NCBI GenBank assembly: GCA_030748435.1
Contig: JASMLZ010000060.1
Location: 1-35,284 of the forward strand
Direction: 5' to 3'
Origin: Gammaproteobacteria bacterium
GTDB taxonomy: Bacteria; Pseudomonadota; Gammaproteobacteria; Pseudomonadales; Balneatricaceae
DNA: 35,284 nt
Shown: positions 1 through 8,543 of the stretch, piece after piece
How positions within the stretch are numbered: the stretch's first letter is position 1
How the letters are laid out: each line of letters starts with the position of its first letter
The notes under the pieces: model-generated
Databases searched by the model: none
Told to the model about the DNA's origin: nothing
The model's input: the letters and a program-made list of their open reading frames with translations, nothing else
Position numbers and translations under genes: made by a program

Positions 1-1
1 A

Positions 2-141
2 GAGACCTTTGCACGATAGTTATTTTGTCCTGTGACGGCGTTAAAAACGTACTCAATCGGTCATTTATCATATATAAACTCCCTCTTTGCGTGCGTTTTT
101 GCCTTGTCACATAACAAAATACCGGCTCGTGCAAAGCCCTC
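2..141. repeat. MITE-like element with long imperfect terminal inverted repeats
   Basis: Two arms of about 48 bp face each other (2-49 and 94-141). The outer tips share CTTTGCACGA (7-16, and the complement at 127-136). Inside, both arms share TATTTTGT, then TGTGAC, then AAAAACG, with a one-base offset between blocks. The 44-bp middle has no coding potential. This is the architecture of a miniature inverted-repeat element, or of an IS whose transposase has been lost. The left tip is at the window edge, so a target-site duplication cannot be checked. The parent transposon family is not identified here. Confidence 0.6.
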
Positions 142-176
142 CATTAAGCTAATTGAGAATACCCCCTAAACTTTCT

Positions 177-205
177 TTGCCATCCACAACCATTGCCCTT
201 ACACT
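177..205 (+). promoter_or_regulatory. Sigma70-type promoter for fldB-dgkA
   Basis: TTGCCA (177-182), a 17-bp spacer and TACACT (200-205) form a good match to a sigma70 promoter, about 40 bp upstream of the flavodoxin start. It lies outside the MITE-like element. A ribosome binding site (AGGA) sits just before the ATG at 245. Confidence 0.5.
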
Positions 206-244
206 AGCGAGCGTTATCATCGACCCAACCATACAGGACAACAC

Positions 245-763
245 ATGCATATCGGTATCTTTTTTGGTTCCACCACCGGTAATACTGAAGATGTTGCAGA
301 ACAGGTGCAAGAGCATCTGGTACCATTAGACAGTAGCTTGCATAATATCGCTACCGAACCAGTCAGCCTTATGCAAGACTACGATCTGTTGATTTGCGGC
401 ATTCCCACTTGGGACTATGGCGAGCTGCAAGCAGACTGGGAAGATATCTGGGAGGAGCTGGAAACCCTAGACTTAACTGGCAAACACTTTGCCATCTACG
501 GCTGCGGCGACCAAATTGGCTATCCGGAATGGTATCAAGATGCCGTAGGTCTATTGCATGACAAGCTCCGTAACCTGGGGGCCAGCCCACTCGGTTACTG
601 GCCTACTGCAGGTTATAAATTTGAACAATCAAAAGCCGCTATTAAGGATAACAGCCACTTTGTTGGCCTGGCTGTAGACGAAGACAACCAGCACGAACTG
701 ACAAGCCAGCGTGTTGCCACCTGGTGCCAGCAGGTTATAGACGAATATAAGGCCATAGACTAA
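245..763 (+). CDS. fldB: Flavodoxin, long-chain type (FldB-like)
   Basis: A 172-residue long-chain flavodoxin: a small cytoplasmic FMN-binding electron carrier that serves radical-SAM and other reductive enzymes. The phosphate-binding loop GSTTGNTE is near residues 8-15. The isoalloxazine-binding loops are at PTWDYGE and YGCGDQ. The stretch GYPEW...LHDKL and the ending WCQQVIDEY recall E. coli FldB more than FldA, so the symbol is by resemblance. It starts at ATG 245 after AGGA and is followed 20 bp later by dgkA. Flavodoxin feeds electrons to biotin synthase in E. coli. bioB lies 6 kb away on the other strand, so a link is plausible but only inferred. Confidence 0.88.
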   Translation: MHIGIFFGSTTGNTEDVAEQVQEHLVPLDSSLHNIATEPVSLMQDYDLLICGIPTWDYGELQADWEDIWEELETLDLTGKHFAIYGCGDQIGYPEWYQDAVGLLHDKLRNLGASPLGYWPTAGYKFEQSKAAIKDNSHFVGLAVDEDNQHELTSQRVATWCQQVIDEYKAID

Positions 764-783
764 TAATAACAAAAGGACTCATT

Positions 784-1161
784 ATGTACCCCAAAAATCA
801 AGGCTGGAATCGCTTCTGGTATGCCACCATCTTTTCTCTTAAAGGTTTGCTTTACTGCTTTCGCAATGAAGCAGCTATGCGAGAATACACGCTTATCTTT
901 ATACTCTCGGTACCGGCAGCATGCTATCTGGGAGACAGCCCGGTAGAACGTATTCTATTGATTGGTAGTGGCGCTCTGGTCATCATTATCGAGCAGCTTA
1001 ACTCCGCTATTGAAGCCACACTGGATCGTATCAGTACCGAACATCATGACCTGACCGGAGCGGCCAAGGATATGGGTTCTGCTGCCGTATTTCTGGCAGT
1101 ACTACTGTTCTTATATACCTGGGGTGAGTTTATCTATCGAGCCTGGGCTACAACACCATAA
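784..1161 (+). CDS. dgkA: Diacylglycerol kinase (prokaryotic, DgkA)
   Basis: A 125-residue integral inner-membrane kinase that phosphorylates diacylglycerol to phosphatidic acid, recycling lipid released when membrane-derived glycans are made. E. coli DgkA is 122 residues. Family signatures are visible: EAAMRE near the N-terminus, then the active-site stretch E-x-x-NSAIEATLDR and KDMGSAAV. Three hydrophobic segments fit the family topology. An AAAGGA ribosome binding site precedes the ATG. It lies 20 bp after fldB on the same strand and is probably cotranscribed with it. Confidence 0.93.
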   Translation: MYPKNQGWNRFWYATIFSLKGLLYCFRNEAAMREYTLIFILSVPAACYLGDSPVERILLIGSGALVIIIEQLNSAIEATLDRISTEHHDLTGAAKDMGSAAVFLAVLLFLYTWGEFIYRAWATTP

Positions 1162-1188
1162 GTCTTGCATCCCACATCTTGGTTACAC

Positions 1189-1225
1189 GCCCACAATATT
1201 CACCTACTGCTCGAATACTGTGGGC
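1189..1225. other. Strong hairpin between convergent dgkA and acyl-CoA dehydrogenase
   Basis: GCCCACAATATT (1189-1200) pairs with AATACTGTGGGC (1214-1225) with one mismatch and a 13-base loop. It sits in the 78-bp gap between two convergent genes, where a two-way terminator would be expected. No T-tract follows on either strand, so intrinsic termination is uncertain. It may instead protect mRNA 3' ends. Confidence 0.4.
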
Positions 1226-1239
1226 AAACAACCAATCAG

Positions 1240-3039
1240 TTAGAAAGCAAAATGTTCCGCATCCAAGCCTTGCAGATTATCTGCGCCACTGAGCATCGCT
1301 GCCATGTGCGACTCGGAACGCGGCAATAAACGGGCAAAATAGAAACGTGCGGTAAATAACTTGGCATTGTAGAAATCAGCTTCCGTCGTATTATTTGCCA
1401 AGGCTGTCTGGGCCACTTTAGCCGCCTGGGCAAACAAATAGGCGATGGTTATATAACCAGCGTACATCAGATAATCTACCGAAGCAGCACCTACTTCATC
1501 ACGATTCTGCATCGCCTTCATGCCAATCTGCATGGTGTACTCGCCCCACTCCTTATTCAACTTGGCTAATGGCGTCACAAACTCCTGCATGGCAGCATTA
1601 TCTGCTTCCAACTTACAGAAGCGGTGAATTTGCTTGGTAAAGGCACGCAAGGTTTCTCCCTGAGTCATTAACACCTTACGCCCCAGCAAATCCAGAGCCT
1701 GAATGCCTGTGGTACCTTCATAGATAGTCGAGATACGAGCATCACGTATCAGTTGCTCCATGCCATGTTCTTTAATAAAACCATGGCCACCAAAACACTG
1801 TACACCCAAATTGGCACTTTCCAAACCAGTCTCAGTCATAAAGGCCTTGGCAATCGGCGTTAGCAAAGCCAGCAGGGTTTCAGATTCTTTTTTAGCTGCA
1901 GCGTCAGTACCCCGATTAACCGTGTCATTTAACTGGGAAGTATAATAAGCCAGCATGCGACCACCCTCAGCAAAAGCTTTCTGGGTCAGCAACATACGGC
2001 GCACATCAGGGTGCACAATAATCGGGTCAGCAGACTTTTCTGGGGCCGCCGGGCCATTTAAAGACCGCATTTGAAGACGTTCTTTGGCATATTCCAAAGC
2101 GCCCTGAAAAGACCCTTCGGCCGAGCACAAACCCTGCACAGCAGTACCGATACGAGCCGTGTTCATAAAGGTGAACATGCAGTTCAAACCCTTATTGGCT
2201 GGACCAATCAAATAGCCCTTGGCAGCATCAAAGTTCATCACACAGGTGGCGTTACCATGAATACCCATTTTTTCTTCAATGCTACCGCAAGCTACACCAT
2301 TGCGCTGGGCCAGACTGCCATCAGCATTGACATTGAACTTGGGCACAATAAACAGGGAAATACCCTTGGTGCCAGCAGGCGCATCAGGTAGACGTGCCAA
2401 TACGATATGTACAATATTCTCTGCCATATCGTGTTCACCAGCAGAGATAAAGATCTTGGTGCCCGTAATATGGTAACTGCCATCACTTTGCGGTTCAGCC
2501 TTGGTGCGCAGTAAACCGAGGTCGGTACCACAATGGGATTCTGTCAAACACATAGTGCCAGTCCAGCGGCCTTCAACCAGTGGCAATAAATAGGTTTGTT
2601 TCTGCTCCTGCGTACCATGAGCTTCCAGAGTATTCATGGCGCCATGACTTAAACCCGGATACATACTCCAGGACCAGTTGGCTGTGCCTGTCAGTTCATT
2701 CAGCATAGTGCCCAAAGATTCTGGTAGTCCCTGACCACCCAACTCAGGCTTGTGAGCCAGAGAAGGCCAGCCGGCTTCCACAAACTGGCTATAAGCCTGT
2801 TTAAAGCCTGCCGGTGTTGTTACTTCACCATCACGCCAGCTACAGCCCTCAGCATCACCACTAGCATTAAGGGGTGCAACCACATTTTCTGCAAACTTGG
2901 CACCCTCTTCCATAATGGCATCAATCATTTCTGCATCAACATCCTCGCCACCAGGAATGGACTGATAATGCTTTGCCATATCCAGCACTTCGTGCATAAC
3001 AAACTGAATTTCACGACGGGGAACACGATAAGTAGGCAT
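1240..3039 (-). CDS. Acyl-CoA dehydrogenase, long FadE5/DmdC-type
   Basis: A 599-residue FAD-dependent acyl-CoA dehydrogenase of the long subfamily (about 600 residues, with an extra C-terminal domain). Enzymes of this type oxidise acyl-CoA to trans-2-enoyl-CoA in beta-oxidation; some, such as DmdC, act on methylmercaptopropionyl-CoA. FAD/substrate motifs are seen at CLTESHCGTDLG and the G-x-K-IFISAGEHD stretch. The likely catalytic glutamate is E441 in YEGTTGIQALDLLGRK. It starts at ATG 3039 after GGAG. The leader carries a perfect PsrA-type palindrome, suggesting control by long-chain fatty acids. The exact chain-length preference cannot be read from the sequence. Confidence 0.9.
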   Translation of the reverse strand: MPTYRVPRREIQFVMHEVLDMAKHYQSIPGGEDVDAEMIDAIMEEGAKFAENVVAPLNASGDAEGCSWRDGEVTTPAGFKQAYSQFVEAGWPSLAHKPELGGQGLPESLGTMLNELTGTANWSWSMYPGLSHGAMNTLEAHGTQEQKQTYLLPLVEGRWTGTMCLTESHCGTDLGLLRTKAEPQSDGSYHITGTKIFISAGEHDMAENIVHIVLARLPDAPAGTKGISLFIVPKFNVNADGSLAQRNGVACGSIEEKMGIHGNATCVMNFDAAKGYLIGPANKGLNCMFTFMNTARIGTAVQGLCSAEGSFQGALEYAKERLQMRSLNGPAAPEKSADPIIVHPDVRRMLLTQKAFAEGGRMLAYYTSQLNDTVNRGTDAAAKKESETLLALLTPIAKAFMTETGLESANLGVQCFGGHGFIKEHGMEQLIRDARISTIYEGTTGIQALDLLGRKVLMTQGETLRAFTKQIHRFCKLEADNAAMQEFVTPLAKLNKEWGEYTMQIGMKAMQNRDEVGAASVDYLMYAGYITIAYLFAQAAKVAQTALANNTTEADFYNAKLFTARFYFARLLPRSESHMAAMLSGADNLQGLDAEHFAF

Positions 3040-3054
3040 GATTACTCCAATATA

Positions 3055-3076
3055 TTTTCAAACGTATGTTTGAAAA
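3055..3076. promoter_or_regulatory. Candidate PsrA-type fatty-acid operator
   Basis: A perfect palindrome: TTTTCAAAC, a 4-bp spacer (GTAT), then GTTTGAAAA. It contains CAAAC-N4-GTTTG, which matches the published PsrA motif (G/C)AAAC-N2-4-GTTT(G/C) from Pseudomonas. It ends 16 bp upstream of the acyl-CoA dehydrogenase start. A TetR-family repressor bound here would block that gene and be released by long-chain acyl-CoA or fatty acid. No psrA gene lies in this window. Confidence 0.6.
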
Positions 3077-3144
3077 ATACCCGAAACCAACACGCTAAAC
3101 AAGCGCGACTGACTAGTCAAGCCAGAGCCATAGGTAATCTGAGA

Positions 3145-3831
3145 CTAATCAGGGAGTTGCAAATACTCAGCTGCCGCGCCAGCTTGAGCAAGAGTATCCG
3201 GTACTAAAAGATGGGGCACAACTCCCAATAAAGGTGCTGCAAAACTAGCTTTAAGGGTATCTAAATTGGCCTCTAATTCAGCCATATCCGGATCAATACA
3301 ATTAGCCACCCAGCCGGCCAAACGCAAACCATCACGCTTGATCGCCTCCACGCTGAGCAGGGCATGACTGATGCAGCCCAGTTTTATACCTACTACCAGA
3401 ATAACGGGCAGTTGCAATTGTCTGGGCAGTTCAGCCAAGGTTTCACGCTCATTCAGCGGCACCCGCCAACCACCCGCACCCTCTACCAGAGTCAGGTCCG
3501 CCCCCTGCATCAATACCCCACGGGTAAAGCCTGCCAAACGCCCAGCATCCAAGCGCTTGCCCTGCTGGGCCGCGGCAATATGGGGAGCAATTGGGGCGGC
3601 AAAAGCAATGGGGTTAACCTGTTCATACAGCAATGGTAACGTACACTGGGCCAGCAATTGTTCGGCATCACTATTGCGCAAACCATCTGCTGTTGTGCGA
3701 CAACCAGCGGCCACCGGCTTAACCGCAGCAGTACTTAAGCCATCGGCTCTAGCTTTAGCCAGCAAAGCACAGGCCACCAGTGTTTTACCTGCGTCTGTAT
3801 CAGTACCAGCAATAAAATAACTTTTTGGCAT
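3145..3831 (-). CDS. bioD: Dethiobiotin synthetase BioD
   Basis: ATP-dependent ligase that closes the ureido ring of biotin: 7,8-diaminopelargonic acid plus CO2 and ATP gives dethiobiotin. The P-loop GTDTDAGKT is at residues 9-17, and the conserved EGAGGWRVPL stretch follows near residue 115. I start at ATG 3831 (228 residues) because GGGAG lies just upstream. A longer reading from ATG 3849 adds six residues and lacks a good ribosome binding site. It is the last gene of bioB-F-H-C-D, 27 bp after bioC. Confidence 0.95.
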   Translation of the reverse strand: MPKSYFIAGTDTDAGKTLVACALLAKARADGLSTAAVKPVAAGCRTTADGLRNSDAEQLLAQCTLPLLYEQVNPIAFAAPIAPHIAAAQQGKRLDAGRLAGFTRGVLMQGADLTLVEGAGGWRVPLNERETLAELPRQLQLPVILVVGIKLGCISHALLSVEAIKRDGLRLAGWVANCIDPDMAELEANLDTLKASFAAPLLGVVPHLLVPDTLAQAGAAAEYLQLPD

Positions 3832-3858
3832 CACCCGCTCCCGACCCATAATAACAAT

Positions 3859-4650
3859 TTAGCCCACCTTGCTAGTGGCAGTAATAGTGTAGACTTGATA
3901 ACTCACGGGCAGCTTACCCAACTGGTTACGCCGTGTTTCATAGGCATCTGTCATACGCTGTAAATGACGGCGAGTAGTTAAGCCATGGCGGGCCCCCAGA
4001 TTATGGTTACTGGCGCCTAGCTGCTTGAGCTCTCGCAAGATGTCACTAACCTTATCAAACCACAAGGTAATGGTATGTTCCTGCACCTGCACCTGCGCAA
4101 AACAGGCGTGCATAGCCGTCAATATTTCCCCTTGTGAGACAAATTCGTTAACATGCTGATAGGCATCCACCTGCTGCCATGCCCAACGCAACTCATGCAA
4201 GGTTTGCGGCCCCAGAGTAGTGGCATAAAAACATCCACCAGGTTTTAGCACCCGGCTGCTATTGTCAAACAGTGCGCGCTGATCCGCACACCACTGCATA
4301 GCCAGAGATGACACCACATAATTAATACTGTGATCAGTCACTGGTAAGGCTTGCGCATCAGCAACCAGCCACGCACAACGTGGATTATCAATATGCTGAC
4401 GACACCATTCGATCATGCCCGGCGCTATATCTACCCCCAAGACACTACTCACCTGCTGTTGCTGGGCCAGTTGTCTGGTAATATAGCCAGTGCCACAACC
4501 CAGATCCATGACCTGCCCATGTAGCTGGGGCCCACAGTGCTGCAATAAATGATCAGCCACCTGACGCTGCAAGCCTGCCACTTTATCGTAGTCTTGAGCA
4601 GCCTGACTAAAAGCCTGAGCCACCCGGGTGACGCTGGGCAAACTAGACAT
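3859..4650 (-). CDS. bioC: Malonyl-ACP O-methyltransferase BioC
   Basis: SAM-dependent methyltransferase that caps the malonyl group of malonyl-ACP as a methyl ester, letting fatty-acid synthesis build the pimelate moiety of biotin. The SAM-binding motif VMDLGCGTGY is at residues 47-56 and the second acidic loop VLGVD follows. It is 263 residues if started at ATG 4650, which overlaps the end of bioH by 8 bp and places the family-typical N-terminus (VTRVAQAFSQAAQDYD) near the start. An in-frame ATG at 4671 is less likely. The overlap suggests translational coupling with bioH. Confidence 0.93.
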   Translation of the reverse strand: MSSLPSVTRVAQAFSQAAQDYDKVAGLQRQVADHLLQHCGPQLHGQVMDLGCGTGYITRQLAQQQQVSSVLGVDIAPGMIEWCRQHIDNPRCAWLVADAQALPVTDHSINYVVSSLAMQWCADQRALFDNSSRVLKPGGCFYATTLGPQTLHELRWAWQQVDAYQHVNEFVSQGEILTAMHACFAQVQVQEHTITLWFDKVSDILRELKQLGASNHNLGARHGLTTRRHLQRMTDAYETRRNQLGKLPVSYQVYTITATSKVG

Positions 4651-5446
4651 CTGACTGCTCCAAAAAAACACCTATACGAGACAGCAGCTTATCCTTACCT
4701 GCCTGAGCGTACTGCCAAGCCAAAGCATGACAGCCATTTAGCGTTGCTATAGTTTTATCCCCATGGCTAACCTTGTGCAGATCACTGGCCACTGTTGCTG
4801 GCACCAGAGCATCTTCTGCAGCCAACAGTAACAAGGTAGGCATCGACAAGAACTGCCAGGTAGCACGTAAATCCAACTGGGCTAACCAATCCAGCCCCAT
4901 AGACAAGCTGGCACGGCAATAAACTTGAGTGCGTAGCTGCTTATTAATAACTGTTGGCTGGTCACCGCCCTGTGACTGCAAGGCACAAAAGCGCTGCAGG
5001 GCCTTGTTGGCCGAATGAGCAAAAGCAGTAGCAAACTGTTGTAATACTGCCACCGGCATAGCATGGGGCCAGTCTGGACGTTGCACAAAGCTGGGGTTAC
5101 TCGCCAAGGCCACTAGAGCACTTACCCGATCCGGTTGCAGTTGGGCCAGGCGCCAAGCCACCTGGCCACCCAAAGACCAGCCCAACAAACTGTATTGGGT
5201 TGGTAGACTAGCTGCCAATAGCTGGAGCCAACTATCCAGTATGCGTAGATCTGAGTCTTGCAGAGACTGACAAGTATCATCACCATGGCCGGGCAAATCC
5301 ACCAACCATAAGTCATAATCCTGTGCCAGCGCCTGCAACCAACTGTCGGGCCAAGCCGACTTACTGTAACCCCAACCATGCAACAACACCAGTGTTGGTG
5401 CACCAGCCTGACTACAGGGGCGCTTGCTTATACTTAAACTTATCAT
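4643..5446 (-). CDS. bioH: Pimeloyl-ACP methyl ester carboxylesterase BioH
   Basis: An alpha/beta-hydrolase of 267 residues that removes the methyl ester from pimeloyl-ACP, ending the BioC-BioH chain-building phase. The oxyanion loop HGWG is at 23-26, nucleophile Ser91 sits in GWSLGG, and the likely Asp212 (AAEDALVP) and His240 (NGCHALAW) complete the triad. Its ATG overlaps the bioF stop as ATGA, and its end overlaps bioC, so the three are tightly coupled. In other bacteria this step is done by unrelated esterases (BioG, BioK, BioJ); here it is BioH, placed inside the operon rather than apart as in E. coli. Confidence 0.92.
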   Translation of the reverse strand: MISLSISKRPCSQAGAPTLVLLHGWGYSKSAWPDSWLQALAQDYDLWLVDLPGHGDDTCQSLQDSDLRILDSWLQLLAASLPTQYSLLGWSLGGQVAWRLAQLQPDRVSALVALASNPSFVQRPDWPHAMPVAVLQQFATAFAHSANKALQRFCALQSQGGDQPTVINKQLRTQVYCRASLSMGLDWLAQLDLRATWQFLSMPTLLLLAAEDALVPATVASDLHKVSHGDKTIATLNGCHALAWQYAQAGKDKLLSRIGVFLEQSDV

Positions 5447-6621
5447 GACGCGAGCAAGCCCTGATGCTGTAACTTAGCCAAGGCTGCAAGCAGTTGTTCT
5501 ACCTGACTTGCGCTATGGGCTGCAGTCAAGGTGATACGTAAACGAGCGCTATTGGCAGGCACCGTGGGTGGGCGAATAGCCGTTACCAGTATACCCATAT
5601 TTTTAAGAGCTTCACTAACCTGCAAGGCACGGCTGGCATCACCAAGCAGCAGGGGCTGAATGGCCGTATGGCTGTCCATTAAGGGCAAATCCATAGTTTG
5701 TGCAGTGTCACGAAAGCGCTGTATTAGTTGTTGCAGGTGGGCCTGACGCCAGCTTTCTTCATGTAATAAATTCACGGCAGCTAAACTGGCAGCAGCAACG
5801 GCCGGAGGGATGGCAGTGGTATAAATATAGCTGCGCGCAAACTGCACCATAGCTTCTACCAAGGTGTCACTACCGGCAACAAAAGCACCATAACAACCCA
5901 GAGCCTTACCCAAGGTGCCCATATAAATCGGCGCCTGCTGTTGGTCTAATCCGGCTTGCAAGGCAGCACCGCCACCATGGACGCCCAACACACCAAGACC
6001 ATGGGCATCATCCAGCATTAGCCAGGCATCTTCGGCCTGACAAACCTGAGCCAACTGCCCTAAGGGAGCTATATCACCATCCATACTAAATACAGAATCG
6101 GTGGCGACCAGCTTATGGCGTGCTTGGGATTTCTGCAGGCGTTGCTGTAAATCAGCAACATCATTATGACGATAGCGCTGCAAGCGAGCCCCACTAAGCA
6201 GGCCTCCATCTATTAAGGAAGCGTGATTTAAGCGGTCTTCAAACACCCCGTCAGTGGCTTCCAACAAGGCACCCAGCAGCCCTACATTGGCCATATAACC
6301 ACTACTAAATAACACCGCACGACTGCGGCCTGTTAACTTGGCCAAAGCCTGTTCCAGTTGTGCATGCACAGCACTATGTCCACACACTAAATGGGAGGCA
6401 CCACTACCTACGCCGTAGGTTTTGGCAGCGGCTTGCAGAGCAGCAATCACTTGCGGATGATTAGCCAAACCCAAATAATCATTACTGGTAAAACACAGAT
6501 AATCACGCCCCTGACTGCGCAACATCGGTTGCTGGGGCCCTTCTGTAATCATACGCTGTCGATACAGGGACTGGTCCTGACGCTGTTGCAAACGGGCCTG
6601 TAAGACCTGATTCAGGTTCAC
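5443..6621 (-). CDS. bioF: 8-amino-7-oxononanoate synthase BioF (GTG start)
   Basis: A PLP enzyme that condenses pimeloyl-ACP (or -CoA) with L-alanine, releasing CO2 to give 8-amino-7-oxononanoate. I start at GTG 6621 (392 residues), one base after the bioB stop, because GGAG lies about 6 bases upstream and the reading begins like other BioF proteins. An upstream in-frame ATG at 6747 would lie inside bioB. The PLP lysine is K239 in GTLGKALG. The DDAHGLG and GSGASHLV motifs are present. The stop overlaps the bioH start (ATGA). Confidence 0.93.
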   Translation of the reverse strand: MNLNQVLQARLQQRQDQSLYRQRMITEGPQQPMLRSQGRDYLCFTSNDYLGLANHPQVIAALQAAAKTYGVGSGASHLVCGHSAVHAQLEQALAKLTGRSRAVLFSSGYMANVGLLGALLEATDGVFEDRLNHASLIDGGLLSGARLQRYRHNDVADLQQRLQKSQARHKLVATDSVFSMDGDIAPLGQLAQVCQAEDAWLMLDDAHGLGVLGVHGGGAALQAGLDQQQAPIYMGTLGKALGCYGAFVAGSDTLVEAMVQFARSYIYTTAIPPAVAAASLAAVNLLHEESWRQAHLQQLIQRFRDTAQTMDLPLMDSHTAIQPLLLGDASRALQVSEALKNMGILVTAIRPPTVPANSARLRITLTAAHSASQVEQLLAALAKLQHQGLLAS

Positions 6622-6622
6622 C

Positions 6623-7717
6623 TCAAGCTCCGGCGTTGTAGAAGGACTTATCGTCTTCAGCACTCTGCAAAGCTTGTTCGATGGCACCCACATGGGCCTC
6701 ATCGGATACATCCTGTCGTCTCTCCGGACGAATGCCCAATTTGGCAAATAGCTGCCGGTCTTTATTGGCTGCCGGGTTGTCAGTGGTCAGCAAGCGCTCA
6801 CCATAGAAAATGGAATTGGCACCAGCCATAAAACACAAGGCCTGCATCTGCTCGTTCATTGTTTCACGCCCGGCAGACAAACGCACATGGGATGCTGGCA
6901 TAAGAATGCGTGCCACGGCAATGGTACGCACAAAATCAAAGGGTTCCAAATCTTCCACCTGATCCAGAGGCGTACCCTCTACCTTAACCAACATATTAAT
7001 GGGCACACTCTCGGGATGCAGAGGCATATTCGCCAGTTGTTGCAATAAGCCCACCCGGTCGCGCAAATTCTCGCCCATACCAACAATCCCGCCGGCACAC
7101 ACCTTCATACCGGCATCACGCACATTATGCAAAGTGTCCAGACGATCCTGATAGGTGCGGGTGGTAATAATACTGCCATAGTATTCAGGCGATGTATCAA
7201 GATTGTGGTTGTAATAATCCAACCCAGCATCTGCCAATTGCTGTGCTTGATTGCCGTCCAGCATACCCAGAGTCATACAGGTTTCCAGCCCCATGGCCTT
7301 TACCTCGCGCACCATTTCCAGCACATAGGGCATATCTTTGGCACGCGGATTTTTCCACGCAGCACCCATACAAAAACGACTCGCCCCAGCCTTTTTTGCA
7401 GCTTCAGCTTCACGCAGCACTTCTTTTACTTTCATTAAGCGCTCAGCTTCCAGGCCCGTATCATTATGTGCACTTTGCGGACAGTATTTACAATCTTCCG
7501 GACAAGCGCCAGTTTTAATCGACAATAAGGTACTAACCTGTACTTCGTTGGCATCAAAATGCTGACGATGCACGGTTTGTGCCCGAAACAACAGATCATT
7601 AAATGGCAAGGCAAACAGCTCGGTAATTTCAGCCACCTGCCAGTCATGGCGTAAGCTAGTCTGGCTGGCAGGGCAATTTGCACTATACTGATCAACGGAT
7701 GATTGGGCGCTAAGCAT
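6623..7717 (-). CDS. bioB: Biotin synthase BioB
   Basis: Radical-SAM enzyme that inserts sulfur into dethiobiotin, the last step to biotin. The [4Fe-4S] ligands C72, C76 and C79 lie in [10 protein letters not shown], and the conserved SRFCMGAAW and GGIVGMGE stretches follow. The 364-residue length fits the family. It is the first gene of bioB-F-H-C-D, with AAGGAA upstream of ATG 7717 and a promoter and candidate BirA operator 30-80 bp upstream. It needs a reductant such as flavodoxin; an FldB-like gene is at 245-763. Confidence 0.97.
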   Translation of the reverse strand: MLSAQSSVDQYSANCPASQTSLRHDWQVAEITELFALPFNDLLFRAQTVHRQHFDANEVQVSTLLSIKTGACPEDCKYCPQSAHNDTGLEAERLMKVKEVLREAEAAKKAGASRFCMGAAWKNPRAKDMPYVLEMVREVKAMGLETCMTLGMLDGNQAQQLADAGLDYYNHNLDTSPEYYGSIITTRTYQDRLDTLHNVRDAGMKVCAGGIVGMGENLRDRVGLLQQLANMPLHPESVPINMLVKVEGTPLDQVEDLEPFDFVRTIAVARILMPASHVRLSAGRETMNEQMQALCFMAGANSIFYGERLLTTDNPAANKDRQLFAKLGIRPERRQDVSDEAHVGAIEQALQSAEDDKSFYNAGA

Positions 7718-7745
7718 AAAACAGTTCCTTAAATTGGATGTGTGA

Positions 7746-7773
7746 ATGATAGAGCCGCCCCCTACTTAGTCAA
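7746..7773 (-). promoter_or_regulatory. Promoter of the bioBFHCD operon
   Basis: Reading the minus strand: TTGACT (7773-7768), a 16-bp spacer, then TATCAT (7751-7746), followed by about 28 bp to the bioB start. The -35 box falls inside the left arm of the candidate BirA operator, which is the arrangement expected for repression by biotinylated BirA. Confidence 0.55.
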
Positions 7774-7798
7774 CCCGAAAACCAAGGAAGGTTTACAT
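7767..7798. promoter_or_regulatory. Candidate BirA (biotin repressor) operator
   Basis: TAGTCAACC (7767-7775), 14 bp, then GGTTTACAT (7790-7798). Against the E. coli operator arms TTGTAAACC and GGTTTACAA these match 7 of 9 and 8 of 9 positions. The spacer is 14 bp, versus 16 in E. coli as I recall it. It covers the -35 of bioB and also the ATG of comF at 7797. birA itself is not in the window. Confidence 0.5.
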
Positions 7799-8534
7799 GT
7801 GGTCACTATTTAATCAATTAGCAGATGTATTTGCCCCTCCTTGCCTGCTCTGTGGCAGTCTGGACGCTAATTTGGATAATTATTGTCAGGCCTGTTATGC
7901 CGACTTGCCCCATAATGACTACTGCTGCCAAATCTGTGCCTTGCCTTTTGACCAACCTCTAGCAGCCCCTATAACCTGCGGTAAGTGCTTACGCCAACCA
8001 CCCAGCTTTAATACCAGTCTGGTTGCCCTGCACTATTTACCCCCTGTCAGCAGCCTTATTCACGCCTTTAAAGACCATGGTGATCAGCCTGCAGGTCGCC
8101 TGCTAGGCGCTTGCTTACAAGCCTATATTCAACACCACAGGCGGCCATTACCAGAAGTGCTGATACCCATGCCCCTGCATCGTCAGCGTTTGTTGGCAAG
8201 GGGGTTTAATCAGGCCGAGATCATTGCCCAGCGACTCGGCAAAGCGTTGCATATACCCAGCCAACCAGCCCTGTGCCAACGCCAGTTCAACACCCCCAGC
8301 CAGCAAGGGCTTAACCAGCAACAAAGACAAGATAATCTGCGCCGGGCCTTTCATGTCAATAAAAGTATGTCTGGCTTGCGCCATGTGGCCATTATTGATG
8401 ATGTGCTAACCACTGGCGCCAGCGTCAGCGCTCTAGCTACGGCCCTGCGGCGAGCCAGTGGGGAAGAATTATTTATTGAGGTATGGTGTGTGGCCAGAAC
8501 CTTGCCACCCAATAGCAAGCTGCACTTGTATTAG
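7797..8534 (+). CDS. comF: ComF family phosphoribosyltransferase-like protein
   Basis: A 245-residue ComF/GntX-family protein linked to DNA uptake and use in competent bacteria. The N-terminal zinc ribbon has CLLCG, CQAC and CQIC pairs (about residues 18-57). A type-I phosphoribosyltransferase fold follows, with the PRPP loop VAIIDDVLTTGAS near residue 200. AAGGAAGG lies upstream of ATG 7797. It is divergent from bioB with only 79 bp between, a neighbourhood shared with many gammaproteobacteria. The candidate biotin operator overlaps its start codon, so BirA could also affect this gene. Confidence 0.87.
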   Translation: MWSLFNQLADVFAPPCLLCGSLDANLDNYCQACYADLPHNDYCCQICALPFDQPLAAPITCGKCLRQPPSFNTSLVALHYLPPVSSLIHAFKDHGDQPAGRLLGACLQAYIQHHRRPLPEVLIPMPLHRQRLLARGFNQAEIIAQRLGKALHIPSQPALCQRQFNTPSQQGLNQQQRQDNLRRAFHVNKSMSGLRHVAIIDDVLTTGASVSALATALRRASGEELFIEVWCVARTLPPNSKLHLY

Positions 8535-8543
8535 TACAGCAAA

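Noticed and set aside
3371-3820. A 149-codon frame opposite bioD
   Set aside because: It is the complement of bioD, with no recognisable domain or ribosome binding site.
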